Source: Nitrospirillum amazonense (lineage in GTDB: Bacteria > Pseudomonadota > Alphaproteobacteria > Azospirillales > Azospirillaceae). From it: a stretch of 37,307 nucleotides of DNA. The position numbers and the translations under genes were made by a program. The notes below the pieces were generated by a model. It made no database searches. It was not told where the DNA came from and saw only the letters and a program-made list of their open reading frames with translations. The stretch is taken from the NCBI RefSeq assembly GCF_007828045.1, contig NZ_VITN01000036.1, positions 1 to 37,307 on the forward strand, written 5' to 3'. Below, in pieces: positions 16,869 through 25,579 of this stretch; the stretch's first letter is position 1; the number at the start of each line of letters is the position of its first letter.

Positions 16869-17589
16869 GCGGTTCTCAAAGGCGATGAAAGCCTGAAGCG
16901 GAAAGTCAGTTTGGGGTAGGGTCCCGATCGGCGCCAATCAGAACCGTACCTCCCGTCGCAGTCTTTAACTGTTTCAGTACGTTGCCCACCTTTGCCCAGG
17001 GGCTCATTCTGGCGCCGGTTCACAGCCCAGACCGAGCAAGACTGGATGCTCGGACGTGGATAGGTCTTTCGGCGTCAGGGGGCGGCTGAGAGGCGGTCAG
17101 GAGGAGATGGTCAAAATGCGGGATATCGGCAGTCGATTGCGCGATGAGATGCCCACAAACATCCACCGCTCGCCAAGCAATCGAGATCATTTGAGTATAC
17201 GGCTATTCCGCGCGAATAACGTCGAGTCTGACGTCTTTAACCTTTGCTCTCGGCGACTTTGCCCAGATTCCCCCCCAACAGGCCGATGCCCAATATGCCA
17301 GTGAAGTGAGGGCGGCGTTTCTTCTTGAAGCCGGAAGCGAAGCAAGCGCGGCGATGAGCATCCACTCTCCAAGTCACGCGGTTGTCGAAATCCAGACGAG
17401 GTTATAATCTCAACACATGACCGATAAGGGGCGCAGGGCTCTCATCACAAATTCCATCAAGGCACAAATTATCGACTGGTGCTTTCTCGATTCGATACGT
17501 TTCAATCTACGGATTAAGGGGCCACCCGAACTCTGAACTCGACGGCGACCAACGAGGTCACGTCCCGCCGAGTTCTCTAATCAGAACTG
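16869..17589. other. Non-coding stretch, no supported gene
   Basis: Both strands carry only short open frames without recognisable domains or good ribosome binding sites. Given the transposase fragments on both sides, this is probably decayed mobile-element DNA. No RNA gene or repeat was recognised. Confidence 0.4.
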
Positions 17590-17804
17590 TCAATGCCCAT
17601 GTGGGGTGATTGCCCATGGGGAGACATCGCCGCCGGGCTCACGGTTCTCTTCGTGGTCGCTGAGCACCACACCAGCCTTGGATGGCTGGAGCGGGTCAAC
17701 GTGGTCTCCGCCATTCCTTTGCAGACGGTAGGCGCGGGAACGACCTTGCTCTGGCCTTCGTCCCGGCGGGGACGAACCCTTGTGGCTGACCTGTTCCGGG
17801 GCGG

Positions 17805-18135
17805 TCAGGCGACCGCGTCTGGTTCTGGCATCCACCGGAACTCCGATCCATCGCACCACATGCTGTGCAGAATGACGGCCAGTTTGCGGGCGACGGCGAC
17901 TTTGGCCTTTTTGAAGCCCGAACGCTTGGCGATGCGCAGCCCCCAGGTCTGAAGTGCGGAGGGCTTCTTGATCCGGGTGAGGAGCACGTTGGGCCGCTTC
18001 ATAGAGATGGGGCCAGACCTCCTGGTCCCCGCATTTCGAGAGGAGAGATCGATCTCCCCTGACGTGTAGCGCCGCGGGGTCAGGCCCAAATAGGCCCCGA
18101 CGCTGCTGGATCGGGCGAAGCGGGCGGGCCATACG
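17805..18135 (-). pseudogene. IS110-family transposase, C-terminal remnant
   Basis: On the minus strand the reading ARFARSSSVGAYLGLTPRRY, TSGEIDLS, NVLLTRIKK, WGLRIAKRSGFKKAKVAVAR and KLAVILHSMW matches the C-terminal transposase_20 domain of IS110/IS116/IS902 elements. Between GEIDLS and NVLLTR the family sequence (SKCGDQEVWPHLYEAA) lies in a second frame, so two frameshifts of opposite sense have occurred. The N-terminal DEDD catalytic domain is absent. It is inactive. Confidence 0.8.
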
Positions 18136-18149
18136 TTCACACACATGCT

Positions 18150-18183
18150 CAAGCCACGCCCACGTAACCGTGGGCGTGGCTTG
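18150..18183. repeat. Perfect 15-bp inverted repeat with 4-nt loop
   Basis: CAAGCCACGCCCACG (18150-18164) and its exact complement (18169-18183) flank the loop TAAC. There is no T-tract on either side, so it is not a textbook intrinsic terminator. It sits between the IS110 remnant and the iron-uptake unit. It could be an insertion-sequence end structure, a REP-like element or a transcription stop. Confidence 0.6.
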
Positions 18184-18212
18184 GCCTTGTCTGGGCGATC
18201 CGCCGCTGTTAT

Positions 18213-18231
18213 GAGAATAACTCTCGTTATC
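18213..18231 (+). promoter_or_regulatory. Fur-box-like operator before the TonB receptor gene
   Basis: GAGAATAACTCTCGTTATC matches 13 of 19 positions of the classical Fur box GATAATGATAATCATTATC, with both ends conserved. It ends 36 bp upstream of the receptor start. Iron-dependent repression by Fur is expected, although alphaproteobacteria often use other iron regulators with different boxes. Confidence 0.55.
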
Positions 18232-18267
18232 GATATTAAATTCTCTGGTTCAGAATAGGCGAAAACA

Positions 18268-20397
18268 ATGGGGCAGATGGGAAATCGGACGCTGCTAGGC
18301 GGTATCCGCCTGGTCGCATTGACCTGTGGGGTGGGGGCTGGAACCGGGGCCTGGGCCGCTGAGGCGGAGAGGGCCGGCGACGACAACACCATCGTCATCA
18401 CCGGGCAGCGCATCGGGGATATGACGGCGGCCAAGACCGATACGCCGCTGCTGGTCACGCCGCAGGCCATTTCCGTCATCGAACGCCAGCAGATCGATAT
18501 CCAAAACGTCCAAACCGTGACGCAGGCATTGCGCTATATCCCCGGCGTCCTGAGTGAGTTGGGCGGGTCCGACAACCGCATCGAGACCAACCAGTTCCTG
18601 ATCCGCGGTTTCGCCGCCAATGAGTATCTGGATGGCTTGAGGTTGCAGGCGGGCACCTGGGCCACGCCGCAGTTCGATCCCTATGCCCTGGACCGCATCG
18701 ATGCCCTGAAGGGCCCCGCTTCCGTCCTGTATGGGCAGGCGTCGCCGGGCGGCTTGGTGGCGCTGACCAGCCGCCGGCCGTCCGTGACCACCGGAGGCGA
18801 GGTCCTCTTCCAGACCGGCAGCTATGGCCGTGTGCAAGGGGCGGGCGATGTGACGGGGGCGCTAACGGACGACGGTGCCCTTTCCTATCGCCTGACCGGC
18901 CTGGTGCGCGACACCGAAACCCAGGTGGACCACACCAAGTATCGGAAGTGGTTTATCGCGCCGGCGCTCACTTGGCAGCCGGACGTCGACACCACCCTGA
19001 CCTTGCTGACCAACTATCAGGAAGAGCCCGCCGCCGGCTTCTATAACCAGATTCCCAGCCGGGGCACCGCGCAACCCAACCGCTACGGCAGTATCCCCAC
19101 TTCCTTTTATGGCGGGGAGCCGGACTTTGACCATATGAACCGCACGCAAAAGTCCGCTGGTTACGCGCTCACCCGCCATCTGGGGGACACCTGGACCGTG
19201 CGTCAGAACCTGCGTTATATGCACATCGATACCGATTACCGGGCTGTGACGTTCGAAGCGTTGAACGCTGATGACCGCACCCTGGTCCGGTCGCCTTACG
19301 TGACCAACGAGGCGCTGGACACCTTCGCCGTCGACACCCAGGTGCAAGGCAATCTGACCACCGGTGCCTTGAAGCACACGCTGCTGGTCGGCGTCGACTA
19401 TCAGAATTCCCGCTGGGACCATGTCGCGGCGTACAGCTATGGCGCCGCGCCCATGCTGGACTGGCTGAACCCTGTCTATGGCAAGCCGGTGCCGGCACCC
19501 ACCGTCATCCAGAACGGCCTGCAGAGCCAAAACCAGACGGGCGTTTACGCCCAGGACCAGATCGCGCTGGGCGGCCTCAACATCGTCCTGGGCGGACGCG
19601 AGGACTGGTTTGACAGCGACGCGCGGAACCGCCTGGCCAACAACAGCACCAGCACCCTGTCCGATCGCACCTTCACCGGACGGGCAGGCTTGGTCTATCT
19701 GTTCGACAATGGCGTCGCCCCCTACGTCAACTATGCCACTTCTTTCCAGCCCTCGACCGGCGTCACCTTCGACGGCGGGCAATTCCAACCCACGGAAGGA
19801 GAGCAGTTCGAGGCGGGCGTGAAGTACCAGCCGCTCAACTTCCCCGGCTTCGTCACCGCGGCCATCTATCAGCTGACCCAGACCAACGTGACCACGGCCG
19901 ATCCGGTGCATACCGGCTTCAGCAGCCAGGCCGGCGAGATCCAGGCCAAGGGTGTGGAGGTGGACGGCCACCTGACACCCATCGCCGGGCTGAACCTGCA
20001 AGCTTCCTACGCCTATATCGATGACGAGATCACCCAGTACACGGGCGCCCTACGGGGCAAAACCCTACCCGGCATCGCCAAGCATACGGCCACCTTATGG
20101 GCGGACTATGCGCCGGCGGACGGTGCGCTGGCCGGCCTGACCATGGGCGGCGGCGTTCGTTATGTCGGGCCTTCCTTCGGCAACTACGCCAACGCCTATC
20201 AGGTCGATGGCGTCACGCTGGTGGACGCCGTGCTGGGATATGACTTTGCCCATCTGTCGTCCGGCTTGGCCGGCTGGTCCGTGCAGTTGAACGCCAGCAA
20301 CCTGTTCGACCGCACCTATGTCGCCAGCTGCGGCAACCTGGGCTGCTACTACGGTATCCGGCGCACCTTTATTTCCAACCTGCGATACGCCTGGTGA
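18268..20397 (+). CDS. TonB-dependent siderophore receptor
   Basis: The 709-aa outer-membrane protein imports ferric siderophore using TonB energy. It has a signal peptide that ends near GAWAAEA, a TonB-box-like NTIVITG, and a plug domain with VTQALRYIPGV, FLIRGF and RIDALKGPASVLYGQASPGG. The 22-strand barrel follows, ending in a final strand with the C-terminal aromatic YAW. Length is usual for FpvA/FhuA-type siderophore receptors. The substrate cannot be told. A Fur-box-like site lies directly upstream, and a PepSY gene follows within 10 bp. The start at 18268 has a weak ribosome site; ATG 18277 is an alternative. Confidence 0.93.
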   Translation: MGQMGNRTLLGGIRLVALTCGVGAGTGAWAAEAERAGDDNTIVITGQRIGDMTAAKTDTPLLVTPQAISVIERQQIDIQNVQTVTQALRYIPGVLSELGGSDNRIETNQFLIRGFAANEYLDGLRLQAGTWATPQFDPYALDRIDALKGPASVLYGQASPGGLVALTSRRPSVTTGGEVLFQTGSYGRVQGAGDVTGALTDDGALSYRLTGLVRDTETQVDHTKYRKWFIAPALTWQPDVDTTLTLLTNYQEEPAAGFYNQIPSRGTAQPNRYGSIPTSFYGGEPDFDHMNRTQKSAGYALTRHLGDTWTVRQNLRYMHIDTDYRAVTFEALNADDRTLVRSPYVTNEALDTFAVDTQVQGNLTTGALKHTLLVGVDYQNSRWDHVAAYSYGAAPMLDWLNPVYGKPVPAPTVIQNGLQSQNQTGVYAQDQIALGGLNIVLGGREDWFDSDARNRLANNSTSTLSDRTFTGRAGLVYLFDNGVAPYVNYATSFQPSTGVTFDGGQFQPTEGEQFEAGVKYQPLNFPGFVTAAIYQLTQTNVTTADPVHTGFSSQAGEIQAKGVEVDGHLTPIAGLNLQASYAYIDDEITQYTGALRGKTLPGIAKHTATLWADYAPADGALAGLTMGGGVRYVGPSFGNYANAYQVDGVTLVDAVLGYDFAHLSSGLAGWSVQLNASNLFDRTYVASCGNLGCYYGIRRTFISNLRYAW

Positions 20398-20404
20398 GAC
20401 GGCT

Positions 20405-21547
20405 ATGACGGCGGCAACCCTGCGGTACTGGCGCTGGGTCCACAAATGGTCCAGCCTGGTCTGTACTCTCTTCCTGCTGGTGCTGTGTCTCAGCGGCCTA
20501 CCGCTGATCTTCGAGGACGAATTGGAAGACCTGTTGTCGCCGCTGCCTCGTGCGGCGGTGACGGCAGCTGATCACGACCTGGACCTGGACGCGGCCTTGG
20601 CCCAGGGATTGGAAAAGCATGCCGGGATGGTGCCCATGTCGCTGACCTGGCCGGCGGGGACGGAGCATCTGCTCTATCTGTGGACGGCACCGCGCCCCCA
20701 AGCCACCCCAGATGGCTTTCGCCTGACCATTATGGATCTGCGCGACGGCGCCGTACTGGCTGAGCCGCCGATCCGTCGCCGACCCACTGTCATCATCCGT
20801 ACCCTGCATGCCGAGCTTTTCGCCGGCCTGCCCGGGTCGTTGCTTCTGTGCGCCATGGGCCTGCTTTTCCTGGCGGCCGTCGTGTCCGGTGTGGTGCTGT
20901 ACGCCCCCTTCATGCGGCGCATGGCCTTTGGCACCATCCGGCGGGAGGGTGCCCGCCGAACGCGATGGCTGGATATCCACAACCTGGTGGGCATTGTCAT
21001 CCTGGTGTGGACGGTGGTGGTCGGTGCCACGGGCGTGGCCAACACCCTGGCCCAACCTCTGTTCCGCCTATGGCAGGTAGATCAGCTGAGCGCCATGATC
21101 CGTCCTTGGGCCGGAAAGCCCATACCGGACCGAGTGGTCAGTGTCGGCGCCGCCGTGGCCGCCGCGTGGAAGGCGTTGCCGGCGGCTCGCCCGGAAAGCG
21201 TGGCCTATCCCTATTCCCGCTTCGGCAGCCCGCACCATTACATCGTGTGGATGCGGGGTGACGAGCCGCTGACCGCCCGGTTGGAAACCCCGGTGCTGGT
21301 GGATGCGGTCAGCGGCGAGGTGGCGGAGGTCCGGCCCTTGCCCTGGTACCTGCGGGCGCTGGAAATCTCGCGCCCCCTGCATTTCGGGGATTACGGTGGA
21401 GTGCCCTTGAAGATCATCTGGGCCCTAATGGATTTGGCCACCATCACCGTGCTGGGCAGCGGCCTTTATCTGTGGTCGGCCAAGCGAACGCCGGCACGGC
21501 GAAGTGGCGCCCGGACGACTGGCGCCCGGGTCGACCCCGTGGAGTGA
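20405..21547 (+). CDS. PepSY-associated TM protein, probable ferric-siderophore reductase
   Basis: From the ATG at 20405 the protein has 380 aa. It begins RYWRWVHKWSSLVCTLFLLV, the first membrane helix of the PepSY_TM family. Other helices are near residues 140-165 (LLLCAMGLLFLAAVVSGVVL), 195-215 (IVILVWTVVVGATGVAN) and at the C-terminus. Large periplasmic loops lie between them. Relatives encoded beside TonB receptors are thought to reduce iron in imported siderophores at the inner membrane. His8 and His197 are possible haem ligands. It follows the receptor gene by 7 bp, so it is the same operon. Confidence 0.85.
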   Translation: MTAATLRYWRWVHKWSSLVCTLFLLVLCLSGLPLIFEDELEDLLSPLPRAAVTAADHDLDLDAALAQGLEKHAGMVPMSLTWPAGTEHLLYLWTAPRPQATPDGFRLTIMDLRDGAVLAEPPIRRRPTVIIRTLHAELFAGLPGSLLLCAMGLLFLAAVVSGVVLYAPFMRRMAFGTIRREGARRTRWLDIHNLVGIVILVWTVVVGATGVANTLAQPLFRLWQVDQLSAMIRPWAGKPIPDRVVSVGAAVAAAWKALPAARPESVAYPYSRFGSPHHYIVWMRGDEPLTARLETPVLVDAVSGEVAEVRPLPWYLRALEISRPLHFGDYGGVPLKIIWALMDLATITVLGSGLYLWSAKRTPARRSGARTTGARVDPVE

Positions 21548-21552
21548 CAGGC

Positions 21553-21741
21553 ATGGAAAGGTCCCAAAAGATTTGGCACTGGCCCGCGGTACTGGCGATT
21601 TCGACCATTATCGGCCTGTTGTCCGCGCTGTTGGGCCAGGAGGGGATATGGTGGATTCTATCCTGGATAAGCCTGGCGGCCCCCTTGGGCGTCATTGTCT
21701 GGAAAGGGCGTGTCCTATGGTTCACAGGGCAGGCCCGCTGA
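21553..21741 (+). CDS. Small two-helix membrane protein of the iron operon
   Basis: This 62-aa ORF begins MERSQKIWHWPAVLAISTII and shows two hydrophobic segments, at about residues 11-28 and 34-50. Its start is 5 bp beyond the PepSY stop. Small proteins of this size often follow PepSY genes in iron-uptake operons of Proteobacteria, but no function is known to me. A role in stabilising the PepSY protein is a guess. Confidence 0.65.
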   Translation: MERSQKIWHWPAVLAISTIIGLLSALLGQEGIWWILSWISLAAPLGVIVWKGRVLWFTGQAR

Positions 21742-21934
21742 CTCTCCTGCCTCAGCTTTAAATTGGAATAGGGACGATCCTATGTGGGGCGGATCCCTCC
21801 CACACCAGTTGGCACAGCCTTCTATCTGTCAGCCGGAGAATCCCCAAACCGCAAAAAATCGTTGATTCATTTATTTATCAACAGACCCTTAGCTCTCCTC
21901 GCTTCGACGGACCAGGGCCGCCGAGCGGGCAGGG

Positions 21935-22867
21935 TTACGGCGCCGACTGATCCCAACGCGCGACAGGCATAAGCCTCTCGACGAGCACGTCGACCACTAC
22001 ACGGACCTTGGGCGCGAGATCGCGGGAGCGTGGCCAGATCGCGGATATGGCGCCGTCCTCCACCGGCGTTGCGATCCCCACGACCTCAAGTCGTCCGCTG
22101 CGCAACTCGGCTTCGGCAAGCCAGGTTGAGAGATAGGCTATGCCGAGACCGGCGAGTGTGGCGTCCCGTAATGCTTCGCCATGGCTTATCGTGTAGCGCG
22201 GTCGGATCGAGATCTCGCTGACCTGCCCGTCGCTCTTGCAGAAGCGCCAGGGGAGGGGGCGTCCATCCTTGGCGAAGGCCAAGCAGTCGTGATCCGCCAG
22301 TTCCGACGCGGATCGGGGCCTCCCCCTGTGGTTCAGATAATCCGGTGACGCGCAGATGACGGAGCGTTGCGCGCCGATGCGACGCCCGATCACGCTGGCA
22401 TGATTGCCGGGAGGACCGAGGCGTATAGCGAGATCGACCCCTTCCTCGACCAGATCCACCAGACGGTCCGTGAAGCTGACGTCCAGCTCCAGCTCCGGGT
22501 TTTGCGCCGCGATTTCCGCGAGGATCGGCATGATGCACAGCCGGCCGAAAGAGACCGGCAGATTTACCCGCAACAGGCCGGAGACGGATCGCTTTCGCGC
22601 GGCAAGCAGCGTCTCCGCCGCATTGAGTTCATCGAGGACCCTGAGGCAGCTTTGAAAATAAGCCTGCCCCTCCACCGTCAGGTTCAGCCGGCGCGTCGTG
22701 CGCGCGAGCAGTTGGACGCCGAGGCGATCTTCCAGACGGGCGACGCTCTTGCCGACAGCGGACTTCGACACGCCCATGCGCGCCGCTGCGGCGGTGAAGC
22801 TGCCGCTCTCGACCGTATGCACGAAGGCCGAGATGCCCTGGAGTTGGGAGTGAAGGTTCAGTGCCAT
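21935..22867 (-). CDS. LysR-family transcriptional regulator
   Basis: The 310-aa protein starts at ATG 22867. Residues 1-60 form the winged helix-turn-helix: LQGISAFVHTVESGSFTAAA, then MGVSKSAVGKSVARLEDRLG. The substrate-binding domain starts near residue 90 with LLRVNLPVSFGRLCIMPILA. It belongs to the large group that controls divergent oxidoreductase genes, and it is divergent from an MDR-family quinone reductase. The promoter between them has GATCATAT/ATATGATC half-sites. A longer reading up to 23347 overlaps the MDR gene and is not credible. Confidence 0.9.
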   Translation of the reverse strand: MALNLHSQLQGISAFVHTVESGSFTAAAARMGVSKSAVGKSVARLEDRLGVQLLARTTRRLNLTVEGQAYFQSCLRVLDELNAAETLLAARKRSVSGLLRVNLPVSFGRLCIMPILAEIAAQNPELELDVSFTDRLVDLVEEGVDLAIRLGPPGNHASVIGRRIGAQRSVICASPDYLNHRGRPRSASELADHDCLAFAKDGRPLPWRFCKSDGQVSEISIRPRYTISHGEALRDATLAGLGIAYLSTWLAEAELRSGRLEVVGIATPVEDGAISAIWPRSRDLAPKVRVVVDVLVERLMPVARWDQSAP

Positions 22868-22897
22868 CGATTGAAGACCAAATGGAGGAAATGTTAA

Positions 22898-22940
22898 GAT
22901 CATATAGCGCAACTTGGTCCATATGATCGTCGATATGATC
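22898..22940. promoter_or_regulatory. GATCATAT/ATATGATC operator in the LysR-MDR promoter
   Basis: GATCATAT (22898-22905) is inverted against ATATGATC (22921-22928), and a direct copy of the latter lies at 22933-22940. LysR-type proteins often bind such a recognition site plus an activation site. The LysR gene next to it is the natural candidate. Confidence 0.5.
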
Positions 22941-22963
22941 GCCCCGAAACATCGGAGGCGGTC

Positions 22964-23998
22964 ATGAGTGACAGAATGAAGCGCTGGCAGTTGCCGGCAT
23001 TTGGACGACGCAATCTCGAATTCGTGGATGTGCCGGTGCCCGCACCGGGTGCGCGGGAAATGCTCGTCCGGGTCGCCGCCGTCTCGCTCAACTATCGCGA
23101 CAAGCTTGTCGTGGAGGGAGAACTTCTCCCCGATCTGCCCGCCATGCCGTTCGTTCCCGTTTCCGACATGGTCGGCGAGGTCGTGGCGGTCGGTCCAAGC
23201 GTCTCGCGCTTCGTGCCAGGCGACCGTGTGCTGGGAAACTTCTGGACCCAATGGATCGACGGTGCGCCGCCGCCCGAGATGGCGCGGCACGGGCAATCGC
23301 TGGGCGGGCCGCTGCCCGGCATGCTGAGCGAATACGTCGTTCTGCATGAGAACGTCGCCGTGGCCGCACCTGTCTCTCTGACGGACGAAGAGGCGTCGAC
23401 CCTGCCAATCGCCGCATTGACCGCCTGGTTCGCGCTCGCCGAAACGGGGCCGGTCAAACCCGGCGATACCGTGCTGGTTCAGGGCACGGGCGGCGTAGCT
23501 CTATTCGGGATGCAGTTTGCTCAGGCCCTCGGCGCCCAAACGATCGTCACATCCCGAAGCGCCGAGAAGCTTGAGCGGGTAAGGGCGCTGGGGGCTTCCG
23601 CCTCGATCAACACCCGCGCGATGCCCGACTGGTCGCGGGTCGCCTGCGAGCTAACCGGCTCGCGGGGTGTCGACCATATCCTAGAGACGATCGGGGGCGA
23701 TAACCTGATCCGTTCGATGGACGCTCTGGCCGCGGGGGGGCGCATCGCGCTGATCGGCTTCCTGGATGGACAGACCCTTCAATTGCCTGCCGTGCCGATC
23801 ATGCTGAAGCGCTCGATCCTTCAGGGTATTTCGGTCGGTCATCGCCGCGCGTTCGAGACCATGAACCACGAGATCGACCGCCATCGCATCAAGCCCGTCA
23901 TCGACACGGTCTATCCGATCGGGGATGCCCCCGCCGCTTTCGATCACCTGGAGCGGGGGCCATTCGGCAAAGTGGTGATCCGGCTCGCGCACAACTAA
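22964..23998 (+). CDS. Zinc-independent MDR-family alcohol dehydrogenase / quinone reductase
   Basis: The 344-aa protein has the MDR fold: a GroES-like N-terminal domain ([36 protein letters not shown]) and a Rossmann domain with [20 protein letters not shown] at about residues 165-185. The catalytic-zinc Cys and the structural four-Cys loop of alcohol dehydrogenases are absent, so it is likely an NAD(P)H-dependent quinone or enone reductase. A good GGAGG stands before the ATG. It is divergent from a LysR gene, whose product probably controls it. Confidence 0.85.
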   Translation: MSDRMKRWQLPAFGRRNLEFVDVPVPAPGAREMLVRVAAVSLNYRDKLVVEGELLPDLPAMPFVPVSDMVGEVVAVGPSVSRFVPGDRVLGNFWTQWIDGAPPPEMARHGQSLGGPLPGMLSEYVVLHENVAVAAPVSLTDEEASTLPIAALTAWFALAETGPVKPGDTVLVQGTGGVALFGMQFAQALGAQTIVTSRSAEKLERVRALGASASINTRAMPDWSRVACELTGSRGVDHILETIGGDNLIRSMDALAAGGRIALIGFLDGQTLQLPAVPIMLKRSILQGISVGHRRAFETMNHEIDRHRIKPVIDTVYPIGDAPAAFDHLERGPFGKVVIRLAHN

Positions 23999-24028
23999 TC
24001 GGCATGAACCGGCATCTACGATGAAGCT

Positions 24029-25456
24029 CTATTTTTTAGTAATGCTATGCCCTGCATTATGCGGAAGGTGCCAATAGGCGATGGTCGGCAATAAGGTAAG
24101 TAATGCCGTGAGCGAAAATGCCCAATGGAAATCAGTGATCTCGAAGGGTTGATTGTCCGTTAAAATCTCGCCTGGGTGCAAAGCGGTCGCTAGGTGCAAG
24201 CACACGGCACCGAAGGCGATGCCCAAGCCGGTCGTCATCTGCTGCATCGTGCTCCACAATGTGCTGGCAGAACTTTTCAAATCCTCCGAGATGTCAGCGT
24301 AACTCAAGGTCGTCATCGTCGAGAGCTGCAACGAGCGAGACAGCCCATAGATAAAAAGCATCAGGAACAGCGCTGGTCTCGGTGTCGATGGCGTCAGCCA
24401 CGCAAAGGCCAGAATGGTCAAGGCTACGGCCGTGCCATTGGCAATTGCAACAGCGCGGAAGCCGAAGCGTCTCATGATTGGCGTGGTAACGGCTTTCATA
24501 CCAAGATTGCCGATAGCCGCGACCAGCAACAGCAAACCGGAATGAAAGGCCGAGAGGCCGAAGCCGATCTGAAACAGCAACGGCAACAGGTAGGGCACGG
24601 CCTCAATCCCCGCCCTCGCAAAGCCGCCCCACCAAACGGAGGTGGTATAAGTCTGTACGCGAAACACTGCCAGATTGAGGATGGGGTGAGTGGTTTTTTG
24701 AAGATGAAGGATGGCGACAAGACCGGCAACGATCCCGGCGCCGATGATCCCGCCTGCCAGCACAAGGCTCGTATCCTGACGGCTTGCCAATTCCAGCCCA
24801 TAGAGCAGCAAGACGAGAGATGCGCTGCTCAGCAGAAACCCTTTGACATCGAGCCTCCGTACATCCTGACCGGGCTGATTGGGAACGAAGACGGTAATGG
24901 CCGCAAACGCAGCCGCGGAAAATGGCACATTGAGAAAAAACACCCAGTGCCAGGACGCATAGGTGGTGATGAGGCCGCCCACGGTCGGGCCGACAACTGG
25001 GGCGATGATCGCGGGCCATGTGATGGTCGAGATCGCGCGCAGCATATGCACTTGATCCGTATTGCGCGCGACGATCATGCGACCCATCGGCACCATCATG
25101 GCCCCGCCGGCACCCTGCAACACGCGCGCTGTCGTAAAGGCAAGCACGCTGTCTGCCGATCCACACAGGACGGAGGCGATCGTGAAAATGATGACCGCGC
25201 TGCCGAACACCGTTCGGGTGCCATGCCGGTCCGCGATCCAACCGCTGATCGGAATGAGCACAGCCAGCGTGAGCATATAAGCCGTCATGCCCAGGCTGAC
25301 TTCGTTGGGGCCGACATGGAAGGATCGCGCCATCTGCGGCAGAGCCGTAGCGATGATCGTCGTATCCAGACTTTCCATGAAATAGGTCGCTGCTACGATA
25401 AAAGGGAGAACAATACTGTTCTTCCCCACGCCTCGGGTGGCTGATGTTTTTTGCAT
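24029..25456 (-). CDS. DHA2-type MFS multidrug exporter
   Basis: The 475-aa integral membrane protein belongs to the drug:H+ antiporter-2 group with 14 helices. The motif LDTTIIATALPQMA in helix 1 and DRHGTRTVFG (motif A) after helix 2 are typical, as is VLQGAGGAMMVPMGR after helix 3. It should export toxic compounds with proton exchange. It is divergent from a LysR gene at 25580 across a promoter holding two perfect palindromes, so it is probably under that regulator. The product range cannot be predicted. Confidence 0.9.
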   Translation of the reverse strand: MQKTSATRGVGKNSIVLPFIVAATYFMESLDTTIIATALPQMARSFHVGPNEVSLGMTAYMLTLAVLIPISGWIADRHGTRTVFGSAVIIFTIASVLCGSADSVLAFTTARVLQGAGGAMMVPMGRMIVARNTDQVHMLRAISTITWPAIIAPVVGPTVGGLITTYASWHWVFFLNVPFSAAAFAAITVFVPNQPGQDVRRLDVKGFLLSSASLVLLLYGLELASRQDTSLVLAGGIIGAGIVAGLVAILHLQKTTHPILNLAVFRVQTYTTSVWWGGFARAGIEAVPYLLPLLFQIGFGLSAFHSGLLLLVAAIGNLGMKAVTTPIMRRFGFRAVAIANGTAVALTILAFAWLTPSTPRPALFLMLFIYGLSRSLQLSTMTTLSYADISEDLKSSASTLWSTMQQMTTGLGIAFGAVCLHLATALHPGEILTDNQPFEITDFHWAFSLTALLTLLPTIAYWHLPHNAGHSITKK

Positions 25457-25526
25457 GCTGGTGGATCTTCAGTGGCCGGGACGTTGTGTCTTCGGGCCAC
25501 GATTATCGCTCCGCCTGATCGCCACA

Positions 25527-25569
25527 ATGCGGAAGTTCCGCATGCAGACTTCGGCTGGCCCGAAGTCTG
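25527..25569. promoter_or_regulatory. Two perfect palindromes in the LysR-MFS promoter
   Basis: ATGCGGAA-G-TTCCGCAT (25527-25543) has 8-bp arms. CAGACTTCGG-ctggc-CCGAAGTCTG (25545-25569) has 10-bp arms. They are adjacent and lie 11 bp upstream of the lysR start. They are probable sites for the LysR protein or form a hairpin in its leader mRNA. Confidence 0.6.
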
Positions 25570-25579
25570 GGCATTTGGT

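Noticed and set aside
17056-17304. 82-aa plus-strand open frame between transposase remnants
   Set aside because: There is no ribosome site, no recognisable domain and a composition like decayed DNA.
18862-20001. 379-aa minus-strand open frame
   Set aside because: It is the shadow of the TonB-dependent receptor and has no domain or ribosome site.
21772-21785. 14-mer GGACGATCCTATGT shared with 29968-29981
   Set aside because: In 37 kb a few shared 14-mers are expected by chance, and the copy at 21772 lacks the tandem palindromes and is not near a suitable gene start.
21784-21805. GTGGG...CCCAC possible terminator after the iron operon
   Set aside because: The stem is short and there is no following T-tract, so it cannot be supported as a terminator.
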